Shown piece after piece: positions 1-9,641 of a stretch of 64,000 bases of DNA. Source of the stretch: an uncultured Solirubrobacteraceae bacterium (GTDB taxonomy: Bacteria > Actinomycetota > Thermoleophilia > Solirubrobacterales > Solirubrobacteraceae). The DNA lies in assembly GCA_902806205.1 (NCBI GenBank), contig CADCVR010000058.1, forward strand, positions 62,001 to 126,000, in the 5' to 3' direction. The stretch's first letter is position 1, and every line of letters starts with the position of its first letter. The notes under the pieces were generated by a model that saw only the letters and a program-made list of their open reading frames with translations, had not been told where the DNA came from and made no database searches. The translations under genes were made by a program, and so were the position numbers.

Positions 1-105
1 TGCTGCTCGTAGTCGACGCGAGACCCACCCACTCAGTCGAGCCTACGTCGCGCGAAGCGGCGCCGTGCCGAGAGACGTCATGACCGTACCGGCAGCTCCA
101 AGGCG

Positions 106-1131
106 CTACGGATCGACGAGCTGCAGCGTCCCGTCGGCCTTCGACGCGACGGCGAGGCGGCCCGTGGCGGTGTCCACGGCGACCGAGAGCGGGTTCCGGG
201 CGGTTGCCACGGCCTTTCCCGCGACCGGCTTCGCCGGGCGCAGGTCGACCGGCACGACCTTCGCCCGCTCGCTGAGCGTCACCCACACCCTTCCGCGGCC
301 CGGGTCGCCGGCCAGGCCCTCGGCCGTCCCGCCGAGTGGCAGGCGCGCACGGAAGCGCAGGCGCGGGCGCGTGTCGTAGACCACGAGCGCCTGGCCGCGT
401 GTGTCGCTGATCGCGATGCGGCCCGCGGGGCCCACCACGACGTGCGACGGCCCGAGCCCGGCGCTCTGCGAGCCGCCGCCGGCAGGGCGGTCGCCCTCCG
501 AGTACTGCTCGATCGTGTAGGAGCGCACGGCGTTGACGAAGAGCTTGCCGTCGACGCTCGCGATTCCGCCGGGCTGCGCGTCGACGGGCACGGTGCCGCG
601 GACGCGGCCGTCGCGGACCACGGTCATCGTCGACCCGAACTCGTCGGCGGTGTAGCGTCTGGAGCCGATCGCGGTGGCGTCGTGGGGATTGTCGCCGACC
701 TTCGTCGTGCGCGTCTTGCCGTTGCGCGGGTCAACTTCCACGAGCTGGTCGGTGTCCTCGCAGGGCACCAGGAACGGGCCGCCGGGCGCCGCCAGGGAGA
801 CGTGCCGCGCCCTGCTCGGCAGGGGGACCTCGCGGAGCTTCCTGCCCGAGCGGTCGTCCACGAGCACGAGCCGGGGCGGGCCGTCGACGGCGACGGCGGC
901 GATGTGGCTCTCCGGGTCGATCGCGACGCCCTGCGGATCCTTCCCCACCCGGACGATCTGGCCGGGTGGCGTGCCCTCGACGGGCGGCCCGGCCACGGGC
1001 TCGGCGGCCTGCGGCGGGTCGAGTTGCGGGACGGGACCCGCGGACTTCGGTGCGGGCTGCTCGGCCTTCGAGCCGCAGGCGGCGAGGGCGAGCGTGGCAG
1101 CGGCGACGATCACGGTGGCGGGGCGGAGCAC
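106..1131 (-). CDS. Beta-propeller lipoprotein (YncE-like)
   Basis: The 341-residue product starts at a GTG and opens with a lipoprotein signal peptide (hydrophobic residues 7-17, lipobox LAAC, lipid-modified Cys19), so it should be anchored outside the membrane. A Pro-rich linker follows, then repeated beta-strand units (GVAIDPE, LSVAVDTATGRLAVAS) typical of YncE/SMP-30 type propellers. No catalytic motif is visible. It ends with a blade like that of the lipoprotein at 38694-39410, so the two look paralogous. It lies 13 nt behind the cupin gene on the same strand and may be co-transcribed. A longer frame upstream runs antisense through the cupin gene and lacks sensible protein character, which is why the GTG at 1131 was chosen. 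Confidence 0.75.
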   Translation of the reverse strand: MLRPATVIVAAATLALAACGSKAEQPAPKSAGPVPQLDPPQAAEPVAGPPVEGTPPGQIVRVGKDPQGVAIDPESHIAAVAVDGPPRLVLVDDRSGRKLREVPLPSRARHVSLAAPGGPFLVPCEDTDQLVEVDPRNGKTRTTKVGDNPHDATAIGSRRYTADEFGSTMTVVRDGRVRGTVPVDAQPGGIASVDGKLFVNAVRSYTIEQYSEGDRPAGGGSQSAGLGPSHVVVGPAGRIAISDTRGQALVVYDTRPRLRFRARLPLGGTAEGLAGDPGRGRVWVTLSERAKVVPVDLRPAKPVAGKAVATARNPLSVAVDTATGRLAVASKADGTLQLVDP

Positions 1132-1144
1132 CCCTTGACGGTAC

Positions 1145-1606
1145 TCAGGACAGCGGTGGGCCGACGACCTCCATCCCCGCGTCACGTCCGAGGTCGCCGA
1201 ACGCCGAGGGGTCGACCGGTCCGGCGGGGAGCGCGGCGAAGCGGTCGAAGAACTGCTCCATTCCCGAGGGGGTGAAGAGGACCAGGATCTTGGCCGGCTG
1301 CGCGCCGACGTTCCGGAAGCTGTGCGGCGTGCCGCGCGGTACGAACACGAAGGAGCCGGCGGGCGCGCTCGCGATCTCCGCATCCAGGCGGAAGCGGAGC
1401 TCGCCCTCGAGCACGTACCAGGCCTCGTCCGCTTCCGCATGGACGTGCAGGGGCGGGCCGTCACCCGGAGCGACGACGTTCTCCAGCGCGGTGAGCGACC
1501 CGCCGGTCTGCTCGCCGCGCACCTTGAAGGTCAGCGGCCCGCCCGCCGGGCCCTGGATCGTCCGGCCTTCTCCGGGCCCTACTGCAAGTGGTTCCGTGGT
1601 GGACAT
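1145..1606 (-). CDS. Cupin domain protein
   Basis: A 153-residue single-domain cupin. The conserved beta-barrel motifs are visible: PPLHVHAEADEAWYVLEGELRF (motif 1, with two His and Glu metal ligands) and PRGTPHSFRN (motif 2, with His). Small cupins of this type bind a metal and are enzymes or sensors; the substrate cannot be told from sequence. The ATG at 1606 is preceded by GAGGAG eight bases upstream, a good ribosome binding site, so it is preferred over the ATG nine codons earlier. It is divergent from uvrA and shares the intergenic region that carries a LexA-type box. Confidence 0.85.
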   Translation of the reverse strand: MSTTEPLAVGPGEGRTIQGPAGGPLTFKVRGEQTGGSLTALENVVAPGDGPPLHVHAEADEAWYVLEGELRFRLDAEIASAPAGSFVFVPRGTPHSFRNVGAQPAKILVLFTPSGMEQFFDRFAALPAGPVDPSAFGDLGRDAGMEVVGPPLS

Positions 1607-1662
1607 CGTGGTCTCCTCGAGTTCTGTTCGCAACGTGCGGATGCGGGGGTACCCACGGCCTG

Positions 1663-1676
1663 CGAACGTCTGTTCG
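1663..1676. promoter_or_regulatory. LexA-type SOS box upstream of uvrA
   Basis: CGAACGTCTGTTCG is a perfect 5-bp inverted repeat (CGAAC / GTTCG) around four bases, matching the Gram-positive/actinobacterial LexA operator form CGAAC-N4-GTTCG. It sits just upstream of the uvrA -10 element TAGGCT (1683-1688), covering the -35 region, so LexA binding would block uvrA transcription. It could also affect the divergent cupin gene. Confidence 0.8.
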
Positions 1677-1682
1677 CTCGGC

Positions 1683-1688
1683 TAGGCT
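1683..1688 (+). promoter_or_regulatory. uvrA -10 element (leaderless-type promoter)
   Basis: TAGGCT lies 12 nt before the GTG start of uvrA. Transcription starting 6-8 nt downstream would leave almost no 5' leader. No Shine-Dalgarno sequence is visible before the GTG, which fits leaderless initiation. Confidence 0.5.
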
Positions 1689-1700
1689 TATGGACCCCTC

Positions 1701-4616
<2,916 letters not shown>

Positions 4617-4707
4617 AGACATGAACACTCCCAGCGCGCAGTCGCCGCCCCGGCCGAAGAGCCGCAGAGCGATATATCACTCTTAGCCGCTCGATGCAAA
4701 TTTCACC

Positions 4708-4736
4708 TAGGCAAGCGGTTGTCGCTGCACTACGGT
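4708..4736 (+). promoter_or_regulatory. Possible promoter of the small membrane protein operon
   Basis: TAGGCA (4708-4713) and TACGGT (4731-4736) are separated by 17 bp and resemble -35 and -10 elements. They lie in the least GC-rich stretch of this gap (about 4671-4712, which also contains the palindrome GATATATC at 4671-4678). The leader would be about 90 nt and contains a 6-bp hairpin (GACCCG 4803-4808 / CGGGTC 4815-4820) directly before the ribosome binding site. Confidence 0.3.
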
Positions 4737-4835
4737 GAAGGCGACGGACCGGTGCTCACCTAAACGGGCAACGGGATTCAACAAGTTATCCGCAGCTCGA
4801 CGGACCCGTTTCTGCGGGTCGGTAGGAGGATGTCA

Positions 4836-4883
4836 GTGACTACAGCAACGTCGATGGCGGCGTGCCGATGGTGCGCGACATGA
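4836..4883 (+). CDS. Short upstream ORF (15 codons), possible leader peptide
   Basis: GTG at 4836 sits six bases after the strong Shine-Dalgarno GGAGG (4824-4828) and opens a 15-codon frame (MTTATSMAACRWCAT). Its TGA (4881-4883) overlaps the ATG of the next gene (4880) in the ATGA arrangement that also links later genes in the same operon. It may serve as a leader whose translation delivers ribosomes to the first membrane protein gene. The alternative is a frameshift in an N-terminal extension of that gene. No homology is claimed. Confidence 0.4.
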   Translation: MTTATSMAACRWCAT

Positions 4884-5143
4884 CGGTCTGGGCCGCGCAA
4901 TACTCCGACTGGTGGCTCGGCCTGTCGCTGGGGTTCGCCGCCGTCGTGATCCTCGTCGTGGTCGTCGGCGTCATCCTCACGATCGCCTCGCGCATCGCCG
5001 ACAGCGCGCACGCGGCGACTGCCGCCCTGCCGCTGGTCCGCGACCAGACCAACGCGCTGCAGGATGTCGCGCGCGTCAACGAGTCGGCGATCTCGATCCT
5101 GCGCTCGACCCGAGCCGCCCGCAAGGCGCTGACGGGATCATGA
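4880..5143 (+). CDS. Small single-pass membrane protein A
   Basis: An 87-residue protein with a short N-terminus, one long hydrophobic helix (about residues 12-36) and an amphipathic, Ala/Asp/Arg-rich C-terminal helix. No known family is recognised; the layout resembles DUF948-like proteins (one TM helix plus a coiled tail). The ATG at 4880 was chosen because it overlaps the stop of the short upstream ORF (ATGA); in-frame starts at 4862 and 4868 lack a ribosome binding site. It is the first of five similar genes in one operon (4880-6244), all linked by overlaps or short gaps. Confidence 0.65.
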   Translation: MTVWAAQYSDWWLGLSLGFAAVVILVVVVGVILTIASRIADSAHAATAALPLVRDQTNALQDVARVNESAISILRSTRAARKALTGS

Positions 5144-5415
5144 CGGTTCCGGCCCTTGCCGAGACGCACACCTTCTGGGCGGTCGCCCTGGGGATCGGCG
5201 CGGTGGTGCTGGCGGTGGTGGTCGTGCTCATGTCGCTGCTGCTGAGCTTCTTGAAGGACATCGCCGACAGCGTGACGCGCCTGCTGGAAGTGGGCGCAGA
5301 GGTGGGGGCGAACACCGCGAAGATCAAACAGCTCGCCGACACCGGCCCCGTGCTCGAGATGATCAAGGCGGAGGCGCTGATCCACGACGGCTACCTGGAA
5401 TCCCAGCTGCGATGA
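5140..5415 (+). CDS. Small single-pass membrane protein B
   Basis: A 91-residue protein with one strongly hydrophobic helix (about residues 12-36, AVALGIGAVVLAVVV followed by LMSLLLSFL) and a predicted cytosolic or surface helix with heptad-like spacing (DIADSVTRLLEVGAEVG). Its ATG overlaps the stop of gene A (ATGA, 5140-5143) and its stop overlaps the start of gene C (5412-5415), so translation of the three is coupled. Function unknown. Confidence 0.7.
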   Translation: MTVPALAETHTFWAVALGIGAVVLAVVVVLMSLLLSFLKDIADSVTRLLEVGAEVGANTAKIKQLADTGPVLEMIKAEALIHDGYLESQLR

Positions 5416-5675
5416 GCACCGACGTCTACATCCTCCTCAGCGTCGTCGAAGCGGTCCTGCTGGTCGTCGTGCTCGCCGTCGCGCTCATCGAGATCCGCCG
5501 GCGCCTGGACGCGATCGCCGCCGACCTGGGCACGCTCGGCTCGGCGCTGGGCGGCGTGGAGAAGGACCTGCAGCTGATCGGCGTCGCCGTTCCACCCATA
5601 AACGACCCACTTTCGGCCATCGTCGCAGCGCTTCCGAGCATCGCCCGGAAGGCCGAGATCGTGGCCCGAGGTTAG
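5412..5675 (+). CDS. Small single-pass membrane protein C
   Basis: An 87-residue protein with a TM helix at residues 5-27, a basic cluster (EIRRRLDAI) right after it, and an amphipathic tail ending in a segment rich in Pro and hydrophobic residues (IGVAVPPINDPLSAIV). The positive cluster after the helix suggests a cytoplasmic C-terminus by the positive-inside rule. No family is recognised. The start overlaps the stop of gene B. Confidence 0.7.
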   Translation: MSTDVYILLSVVEAVLLVVVLAVALIEIRRRLDAIAADLGTLGSALGGVEKDLQLIGVAVPPINDPLSAIVAALPSIARKAEIVARG

Positions 5676-5687
5676 GAGCAGAACACC

Positions 5688-5936
5688 ATGACCCTCTGGT
5701 GGATCGGGAACTTTGTCTTAATCGCGGTGATCACCCCGGTGGTCATCTTCCTGCTGCTCGGCGTGCTCAAAGCCGGGGTGAACGTGCGCAACTCGCTCGA
5801 AGACATCGCGGGGGTGGGTGAGGCCATGGTCGCCGACCTCGAGCCCGTCCCTCAGCTCGTGACCACGGTGGGTCTCGCGGACGAGACGACCGCCGGGCTC
5901 GCGCGCTACGGCGCGGCGCTGGACAGGATCCTCTGA
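5688..5936 (+). CDS. Small single-pass membrane protein D
   Basis: An 82-residue protein with the hydrophobic helix at the extreme N-terminus (residues 3-27) and an acidic, helical C-terminal half. It is the only later gene in the cluster not overlapping its neighbour upstream: a 12-nt gap holds its own ribosome binding site (AGGAG, 5672-5676). Its stop overlaps the ATG of gene E (TGATG, 5934-5938). Function unknown. Confidence 0.7.
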   Translation: MTLWWIGNFVLIAVITPVVIFLLLGVLKAGVNVRNSLEDIAGVGEAMVADLEPVPQLVTTVGLADETTAGLARYGAALDRIL

Positions 5937-6244
5937 TGCCGCTCGCCGCCGAAGTCACGATTCTCATCGCCGTCGTGGTCGTGCTCACGCTGGTCGCGTT
6001 CCTCGTCGCGATCGCGCGCGTGCTGGTCGGCGTCCAGAGGGCGCTCGGAACCGTCATCGCGGCGGTCGGGACCATCGTCTCCAAGACCGAACCGGTCGCG
6101 GAGGTCGTCGCCTCGCTCAACGGCCACCTCGACAGGGCCAGCGGGGGGCTGACGGACCTGCTGGAGAGCAAGCTCGGAGCCTCCGCGGCGGCGGAGCTCG
6201 TGGCGTCGGTCGATCCGCTCACGGTCACCGCCACCAAGCCCTAG
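5936..6244 (+). CDS. Small single-pass membrane protein E
   Basis: A 102-residue protein, last of the five-gene cluster: a TM helix at about residues 6-30, then an amphipathic helix (VGVQRALGTVIAAVGTIVSKTEP) and a short C-terminal helix. The TAG stop lies inside the first four bases (CTAG) of the 171-bp foldback repeat, so the original C-terminus may have been altered when that repeat arrived, or the repeat may act as the terminator. Function unknown. Confidence 0.68.
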   Translation: MPLAAEVTILIAVVVVLTLVAFLVAIARVLVGVQRALGTVIAAVGTIVSKTEPVAEVVASLNGHLDRASGGLTDLLESKLGASAAAELVASVDPLTVTATKP

Positions 6245-6411
6245 ATGGTTGATTCCACGGATCCGGTGCCGCCCGCTCGACGTTTCGGCTGGCACCAGAC
6301 GCCACCCGATCCCTTGCCGATCCGTACAGGATCGGCTGCGGGATCGTGCGGCGTCAGCCATCCACCCGAACCGCCGATCGACGGGACCACCTCGTGGAAT
6401 CAATCATCTAG
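6241..6411. repeat. 171-bp foldback (MITE-like) repeat
   Basis: The whole segment is an imperfect palindrome centred at 6326. The outer arms are CTAGATGGTTGATTCCACG (6241-6259) and CGTGGAATCAATCATCTAG (6393-6411), 18 of 19 bases complementary. The inner arms pair GACGCC...CGATCCC...GCCGATCC (6298-6323) with GGATCGGC...GGGATCG...GGCGTC (6329-6355) around a 5-base loop. Ends with CTAG and full-length self-complementarity are typical of miniature inverted-repeat elements; it could equally be a structured transcript end for the operon upstream. It codes for nothing convincing. Confidence 0.75.
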
Positions 6412-6459
6412 GAGCCTGACGCTGGTCGTCTGAGGGCCGGCGCTCTGCTGCCGGCGCGC

Positions 6460-6482
6460 GGGGCGAAGCGCCGATTCGCCCC
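6460..6482. terminator. Hairpin before 6487
   Basis: GGGGCGAA (6460-6467) pairs perfectly with TTCGCCCC (6475-6482) around 7 bases. A second hairpin with GCCGGC arms lies at about 6436-6455. No T-run follows. These may end transcription from the upstream operon or shape the leader of the next gene. Confidence 0.4.
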
Positions 6483-6486
6483 GGCC

Positions 6487-6993
6487 ATGATGGACTCAGG
6501 CCGTGAGTTCAGCGTATCGACCCCACGCAGCGCGGAACGCGAGCTGATGGCTGGCCTCGGGGTGACGCTGGAGCGCGACCCGCTCGCCGACCTGATCCCG
6601 CGCCTGGACGGCAGCCTGTGGATCGCGCCGGCGAGGCGGCGCGCGCAGGACCCGTCCAGCGGCCTGGTGGCCGGGCAGGCCACGCTCGACCTCGACCGCG
6701 ACGGCTGGCTGGTCGGGGTCACGGTGCTCGAAGAGCCGCGGTTCTGGGAGCGCGGGCCGATCGGGTACGAGCTTCCCGGCCGCGCGAGCCCGCATCGCCT
6801 GCGGATCCTCGGCGAACCCGCGACTACGGCCGCCGTTCTGCGGTTGGATCCGTCGCGCAGGCTCTGGGCGCTCGTGCTGGCCGCAGCCGTGGCGCCGCAG
6901 GTCGTGGCGCTCGGCCCGCGGTCCTTCGCCGCACTGGACGGTGGGCGGCTCGCGGCGCTGCTCGCCGACCTGCGGGGATTCGGGCGGATCTGA
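6487..6993 (+). CDS. Hypothetical protein
   Basis: A 168-residue, soluble-looking protein of alternating beta and alpha character, with a conserved-looking core (DRDGWLVGVTVLEEPRFWERG) and an Ala/Leu-rich C-terminal helix. No family is recognised and no signal peptide or TM helix is seen. Two ATG codons begin the frame; an internal ATG at 6547 is an alternative start. No ribosome binding site is obvious. It is 26 nt upstream of the acyltransferase gene and may be co-transcribed. Confidence 0.55.
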   Translation: MMDSGREFSVSTPRSAERELMAGLGVTLERDPLADLIPRLDGSLWIAPARRRAQDPSSGLVAGQATLDLDRDGWLVGVTVLEEPRFWERGPIGYELPGRASPHRLRILGEPATTAAVLRLDPSRRLWALVLAAAVAPQVVALGPRSFAALDGGRLAALLADLRGFGRI

Positions 6994-7019
6994 CCGCGGC
7001 GTCTGGCAAGCTGGCCGGG

Positions 7020-7601
7020 GTGGAGGCGGCGAAGGCGCGGCAGTGGTGGCAGAAGTGGCGCTGGTATGAGCAGAACTCGTTCCCGCACAACCGGTTGCGG
7101 ATCCACCTCGCGTTTGCCGAACGCGAGGCGTTCTGCCGCTGGCCGATCCACGGCAACGTTCTCGAGGCGCTGCGGGAGGGGCGTCTCGAGCTCGGGCCGC
7201 AGGTCCTGCTCGAGCCCGGGGTGTGGCTCACCTGTCCGGGAGAGGCGAGGATCCGCATCGGCGGCGGCACCCTCCTCAACCTCGGGGTGCAGGTCGCGGC
7301 AGCCGAGCTCGTGGAGATCGGGAGGCACTGCATGTTCGCCAACGGCTGCTTCGTCACCGACGCCAACCACCGCTTCGACGATCCGCGCCGGCCTGTGCCG
7401 TGGCAGGGCTTCACGTCCAAGGGCCCCACGCGGATCGGTGACAACGTCTGGTGCGGGGCGAACGTGGCGATCACGAGCGGCGTGACCGTCGGAGAACGCT
7501 GTGTGATCGGCGCGAACTCCGTCGTCACGACGGACCTGCCGCCGTTCTCCATCGCTGCGGGTGCTCCCGCGAAGGTGCTGCGCACGATCAGCTACGCCTG
7601 A
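7020..7601 (+). CDS. Hexapeptide-repeat acyltransferase
   Basis: A 193-residue member of the left-handed beta-helix acetyltransferases (maltose/galactoside O-acetyltransferase, DapH, WbbJ group). Hexapeptide turns run from about residue 60 to 185 (ARIRIGGGTLLNLGVQV, VEIGRHCMFANGCFV, IGDNVWCGANVAITSGVTVG, CVIGANSVVTTDLPP). DANHRFDD carries the His expected to act as the catalytic base. Such enzymes move acetyl or other acyl groups from CoA to sugars or antibiotics; the acceptor is unknown. The GTG at 7020 was chosen because upstream the frame reads antisense-like sequence across the preceding gene. Confidence 0.85.
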   Translation: MEAAKARQWWQKWRWYEQNSFPHNRLRIHLAFAEREAFCRWPIHGNVLEALREGRLELGPQVLLEPGVWLTCPGEARIRIGGGTLLNLGVQVAAAELVEIGRHCMFANGCFVTDANHRFDDPRRPVPWQGFTSKGPTRIGDNVWCGANVAITSGVTVGERCVIGANSVVTTDLPPFSIAAGAPAKVLRTISYA

Positions 7602-7628
7602 GCACCCGTTCTCAGCCTCAGTGCTCCG

Positions 7629-7868
7629 TCAGCTCACCACGAGCACGAGGCCATAGACCACGACGGCCGTCATCGAGGCGCCACCGAAGAGACCGAGGAG
7701 CATCCAGGGACCCGCGGCCGCGGCGCCCCGGCCCGCGGAGCGGTGCTCGTGTGCGCGGGCAGCCCCGAGCACCGCCACCGAGCAGCAGACGATCACCAGG
7801 ATTCCCGCGAGTGCAGCCGACCAGACGGTCTGCCACAGCGCGCCGACGTCGACGATGCTCGCGATCAC
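7629..7868 (-). CDS. Small two-helix membrane protein after Pit
   Basis: A 79-residue protein with two hydrophobic helices (about 12-36 and 54-78) separated by a His/Arg-rich loop (ARAHEHRSAGRG). Its GTG overlaps the stop of pit (GTGA, 7865-7868), so it is translated with the phosphate transporter and may be an accessory subunit. No family is recognised. Confidence 0.65.
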   Translation of the reverse strand: MIASIVDVGALWQTVWSAALAGILVIVCCSVAVLGAARAHEHRSAGRGAAAAGPWMLLGLFGGASMTAVVVYGLVLVVS

Positions 7869-8971
7869 GCCTCGGCCGCCGTCAAGGTCGAGCCGCGGCG
7901 CAGCCGCCCCGCGACGAAGGAGAGTGCCGCCAGGAGCATCGCGAGCGCCAGGACGAAGGGACCGACCGTGTCATCGCCCGGGATGCTGCAGAGGCCGTAG
8001 ACGAGCGCCCCGCCCGCGGCCGCCGCCGGCAGGGTCAGGACCCAGGCGACGACGATGTTGCCGGCCACGCCCCAGCGCACCGCGCTCAGGCGTCGCGCCG
8101 CGCCCGAGCCCATCACGGCGCCGGAGATCGTATGCGTCGTCGACAGGGGGTAGCCGGCCTGCGACGCGGCGAGGATGACCGCCGCGCCCGCGCCCTGGGC
8201 GGCGAACCCCTGGGCGGGGTCCATCTTGATGATGCGCGTGCCCATGGTGCGGATGATCCGCCAGCCGCCGGAGTACGTGCCGAGCGCGATCGCGGTCGCC
8301 GCGGAGACCACCACCCAGAGCGGCACGTCGAAGCCCGAAGCCGGCAGGTTGCCGTTCGCGATCAGCGCGAGCGTGATGATGCCCATCGTCTTCTGCGCGT
8401 CGTTCGTGCCGTGGGAGAGCGCCAGGATGCCTCCCGTCGCGAGCTGACCGATGCGGAACCCGCGATTGACCGGGCCCGGGTGGGCGCGGGCGACGATCCG
8501 GTAGGCGAGCAGGATCCCCAGGCCGGCCACGCCGAAGGCGAGGATCGGGGCGATGACCGCCGGGACCATCACGCGGCCCAGGAGCCCTTCCCCGAGGATC
8601 GCGTCGGCCCCCTGGGCGGCGAACGCGGCGCCGACCAGGCCGCCGATCAACGCGTGGGAGGAGCTCGAGGGCAGCCCGTAGTACCAGGTGGCGAGGTTCC
8701 AGGCGATCGCGCCCACGAGCCCCGCGAAGACGATCGTCTCCGTCACCAGGCCCGGGACGACGATGTCGCTTGCGACCGTGGCCGCCACTTCGAGCGAGAC
8801 GAACGCGCCGGCGAAGTTCAAGACGGCGGCGAAGGCCACGGCCGTTCGCGGGCCGACCGCCCGGGTGGAGATCGCGGTGGCCACGACGTTCGCGGTGTCG
8901 TGAAAGCCGTTGGTGAAGTCGAACGCCAGCGCGGTCGCGACGACGATGAACAGAAGCAGGTCGCCGCTCAC
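7865..8971 (-). CDS. pit: Low-affinity inorganic phosphate transporter (PiT)
   Basis: A 368-residue PiT-family phosphate:cation symporter. Both family signatures are present: FDFTNGFHDTANVVATAIS near the N-terminus and LSHGTNDAQKTMGII in the second half, along with SSSHALIGG and STTHTISGAVMG. The protein is hydrophobic throughout, with about ten TM helices. The GTG start lies 2 nt after the stop of the DUF47 gene. The order DUF47-pit is common, with the DUF47 protein thought to modulate the transporter. The PHO-box-like repeat before the operon suggests control by phosphate supply. Confidence 0.95.
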   Translation of the reverse strand: MSGDLLLFIVVATALAFDFTNGFHDTANVVATAISTRAVGPRTAVAFAAVLNFAGAFVSLEVAATVASDIVVPGLVTETIVFAGLVGAIAWNLATWYYGLPSSSSHALIGGLVGAAFAAQGADAILGEGLLGRVMVPAVIAPILAFGVAGLGILLAYRIVARAHPGPVNRGFRIGQLATGGILALSHGTNDAQKTMGIITLALIANGNLPASGFDVPLWVVVSAATAIALGTYSGGWRIIRTMGTRIIKMDPAQGFAAQGAGAAVILAASQAGYPLSTTHTISGAVMGSGAARRLSAVRWGVAGNIVVAWVLTLPAAAAGGALVYGLCSIPGDDTVGPFVLALAMLLAALSFVAGRLRRGSTLTAAEA

Positions 8972-8973
8972 GT

Positions 8974-9600
8974 TCAGGCGTTCTTGATCCGGATGCCCTC
9001 GAGGACGTTCGCGGTGCGCTCGGTCGCGTCGATGCCCTCTTCGAGGCGCTCGAACACGTCCTTCCAGCGGATCACGACCATGGGGTCGATGCCCGCGTCG
9101 AACAACGACGCGACGGCCTCGCGGGAGACCCGGTCGCCCTCGTTCTCCAGGCGGTTGACTTCGACGATGTGCACGCTGAAGTCGGCGAAGGAGCGCAGCA
9201 GCGGCATCGCGGCGGCGAGCTCGGCGCAGGCGAGGGCGAGCAGATGGGCGAGCTCCTGCGCCTGCTCCATGGGCGCCTCGATCTTGTACAGCACGAAGAG
9301 GTCGGCGACCTCCTCGACCAGGTCGGTGATGTCGTCCAGCGCCGAGGCGAGGTTCAGGATGTCCTCGCGCTCGATCGGCGTGACGAAGGTCGTGTTGAGC
9401 CGGTGGATGAGGTCGTGCGTGATGCGGTCCCCGATGTGCTCGAGTTCCCGGATCTCGGAAGGGAGCTCGGGGTGGTCCGGATGCTCGGCGAGCATGCGGT
9501 CGAGCAGCTCGGCGGCCTGGAGCGCCGTGTTCGCGGCGGCCTCGAAGAGGTCGAAGAACTCGCGGTCCTTCGGCACGAACAACTGCGCGAGGCGGCCCAT
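8974..9600 (-). CDS. DUF47 / PhoU-like regulator of Pit
   Basis: A 208-residue, all-helical PhoU-like protein (DUF47 family, similar to YkaA). Residues such as EIRELEHIGDRITHDLIHRL and RLENEGDRVSREAVASLF show the two E-x-x-x-D/G-D metal-binding motifs typical of PhoU folds. It heads the Pit operon and probably gates or stabilises the transporter. A -10 element TAGCCT (9609-9614) lies 8 nt from the ATG, so the message is probably leaderless. A direct repeat like a PHO box overlaps that promoter. Confidence 0.9.
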   Translation of the reverse strand: MGRLAQLFVPKDREFFDLFEAAANTALQAAELLDRMLAEHPDHPELPSEIRELEHIGDRITHDLIHRLNTTFVTPIEREDILNLASALDDITDLVEEVADLFVLYKIEAPMEQAQELAHLLALACAELAAAMPLLRSFADFSVHIVEVNRLENEGDRVSREAVASLFDAGIDPMVVIRWKDVFERLEEGIDATERTANVLEGIRIKNA

Positions 9601-9610
9601 GGCCGCCCAG

Positions 9611-9632
9611 GCTATGTGAAAGCGGTGTGAAC
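9611..9632 (-). promoter_or_regulatory. PHO-box-like direct repeat
   Basis: Read on the minus strand, GTTCACACCGC is followed directly by TTTCACATAGC, two 11-nt units sharing TTCACA. This is the form of actinobacterial PhoP boxes (11-nt units with GTTCACC) and near the TCACAGC-N4-TCACAGC pattern of mycobacterial PhoP. The second unit runs into the -10 TAGCCT of the DUF47-pit operon. Confidence 0.6.
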
Positions 9633-9641
9633 CCCTGGCGG

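Noticed and set aside
65-379. 104-codon frame at the window start
   Set aside because: Antisense to the propeller lipoprotein, Arg/Ser/Ala-rich, without recognisable features.
6245-6433. 62-codon frame in the 6241-6411 repeat
   Set aside because: It lies wholly within the foldback repeat, has no ribosome binding site, and its sequence is explained by the palindrome.
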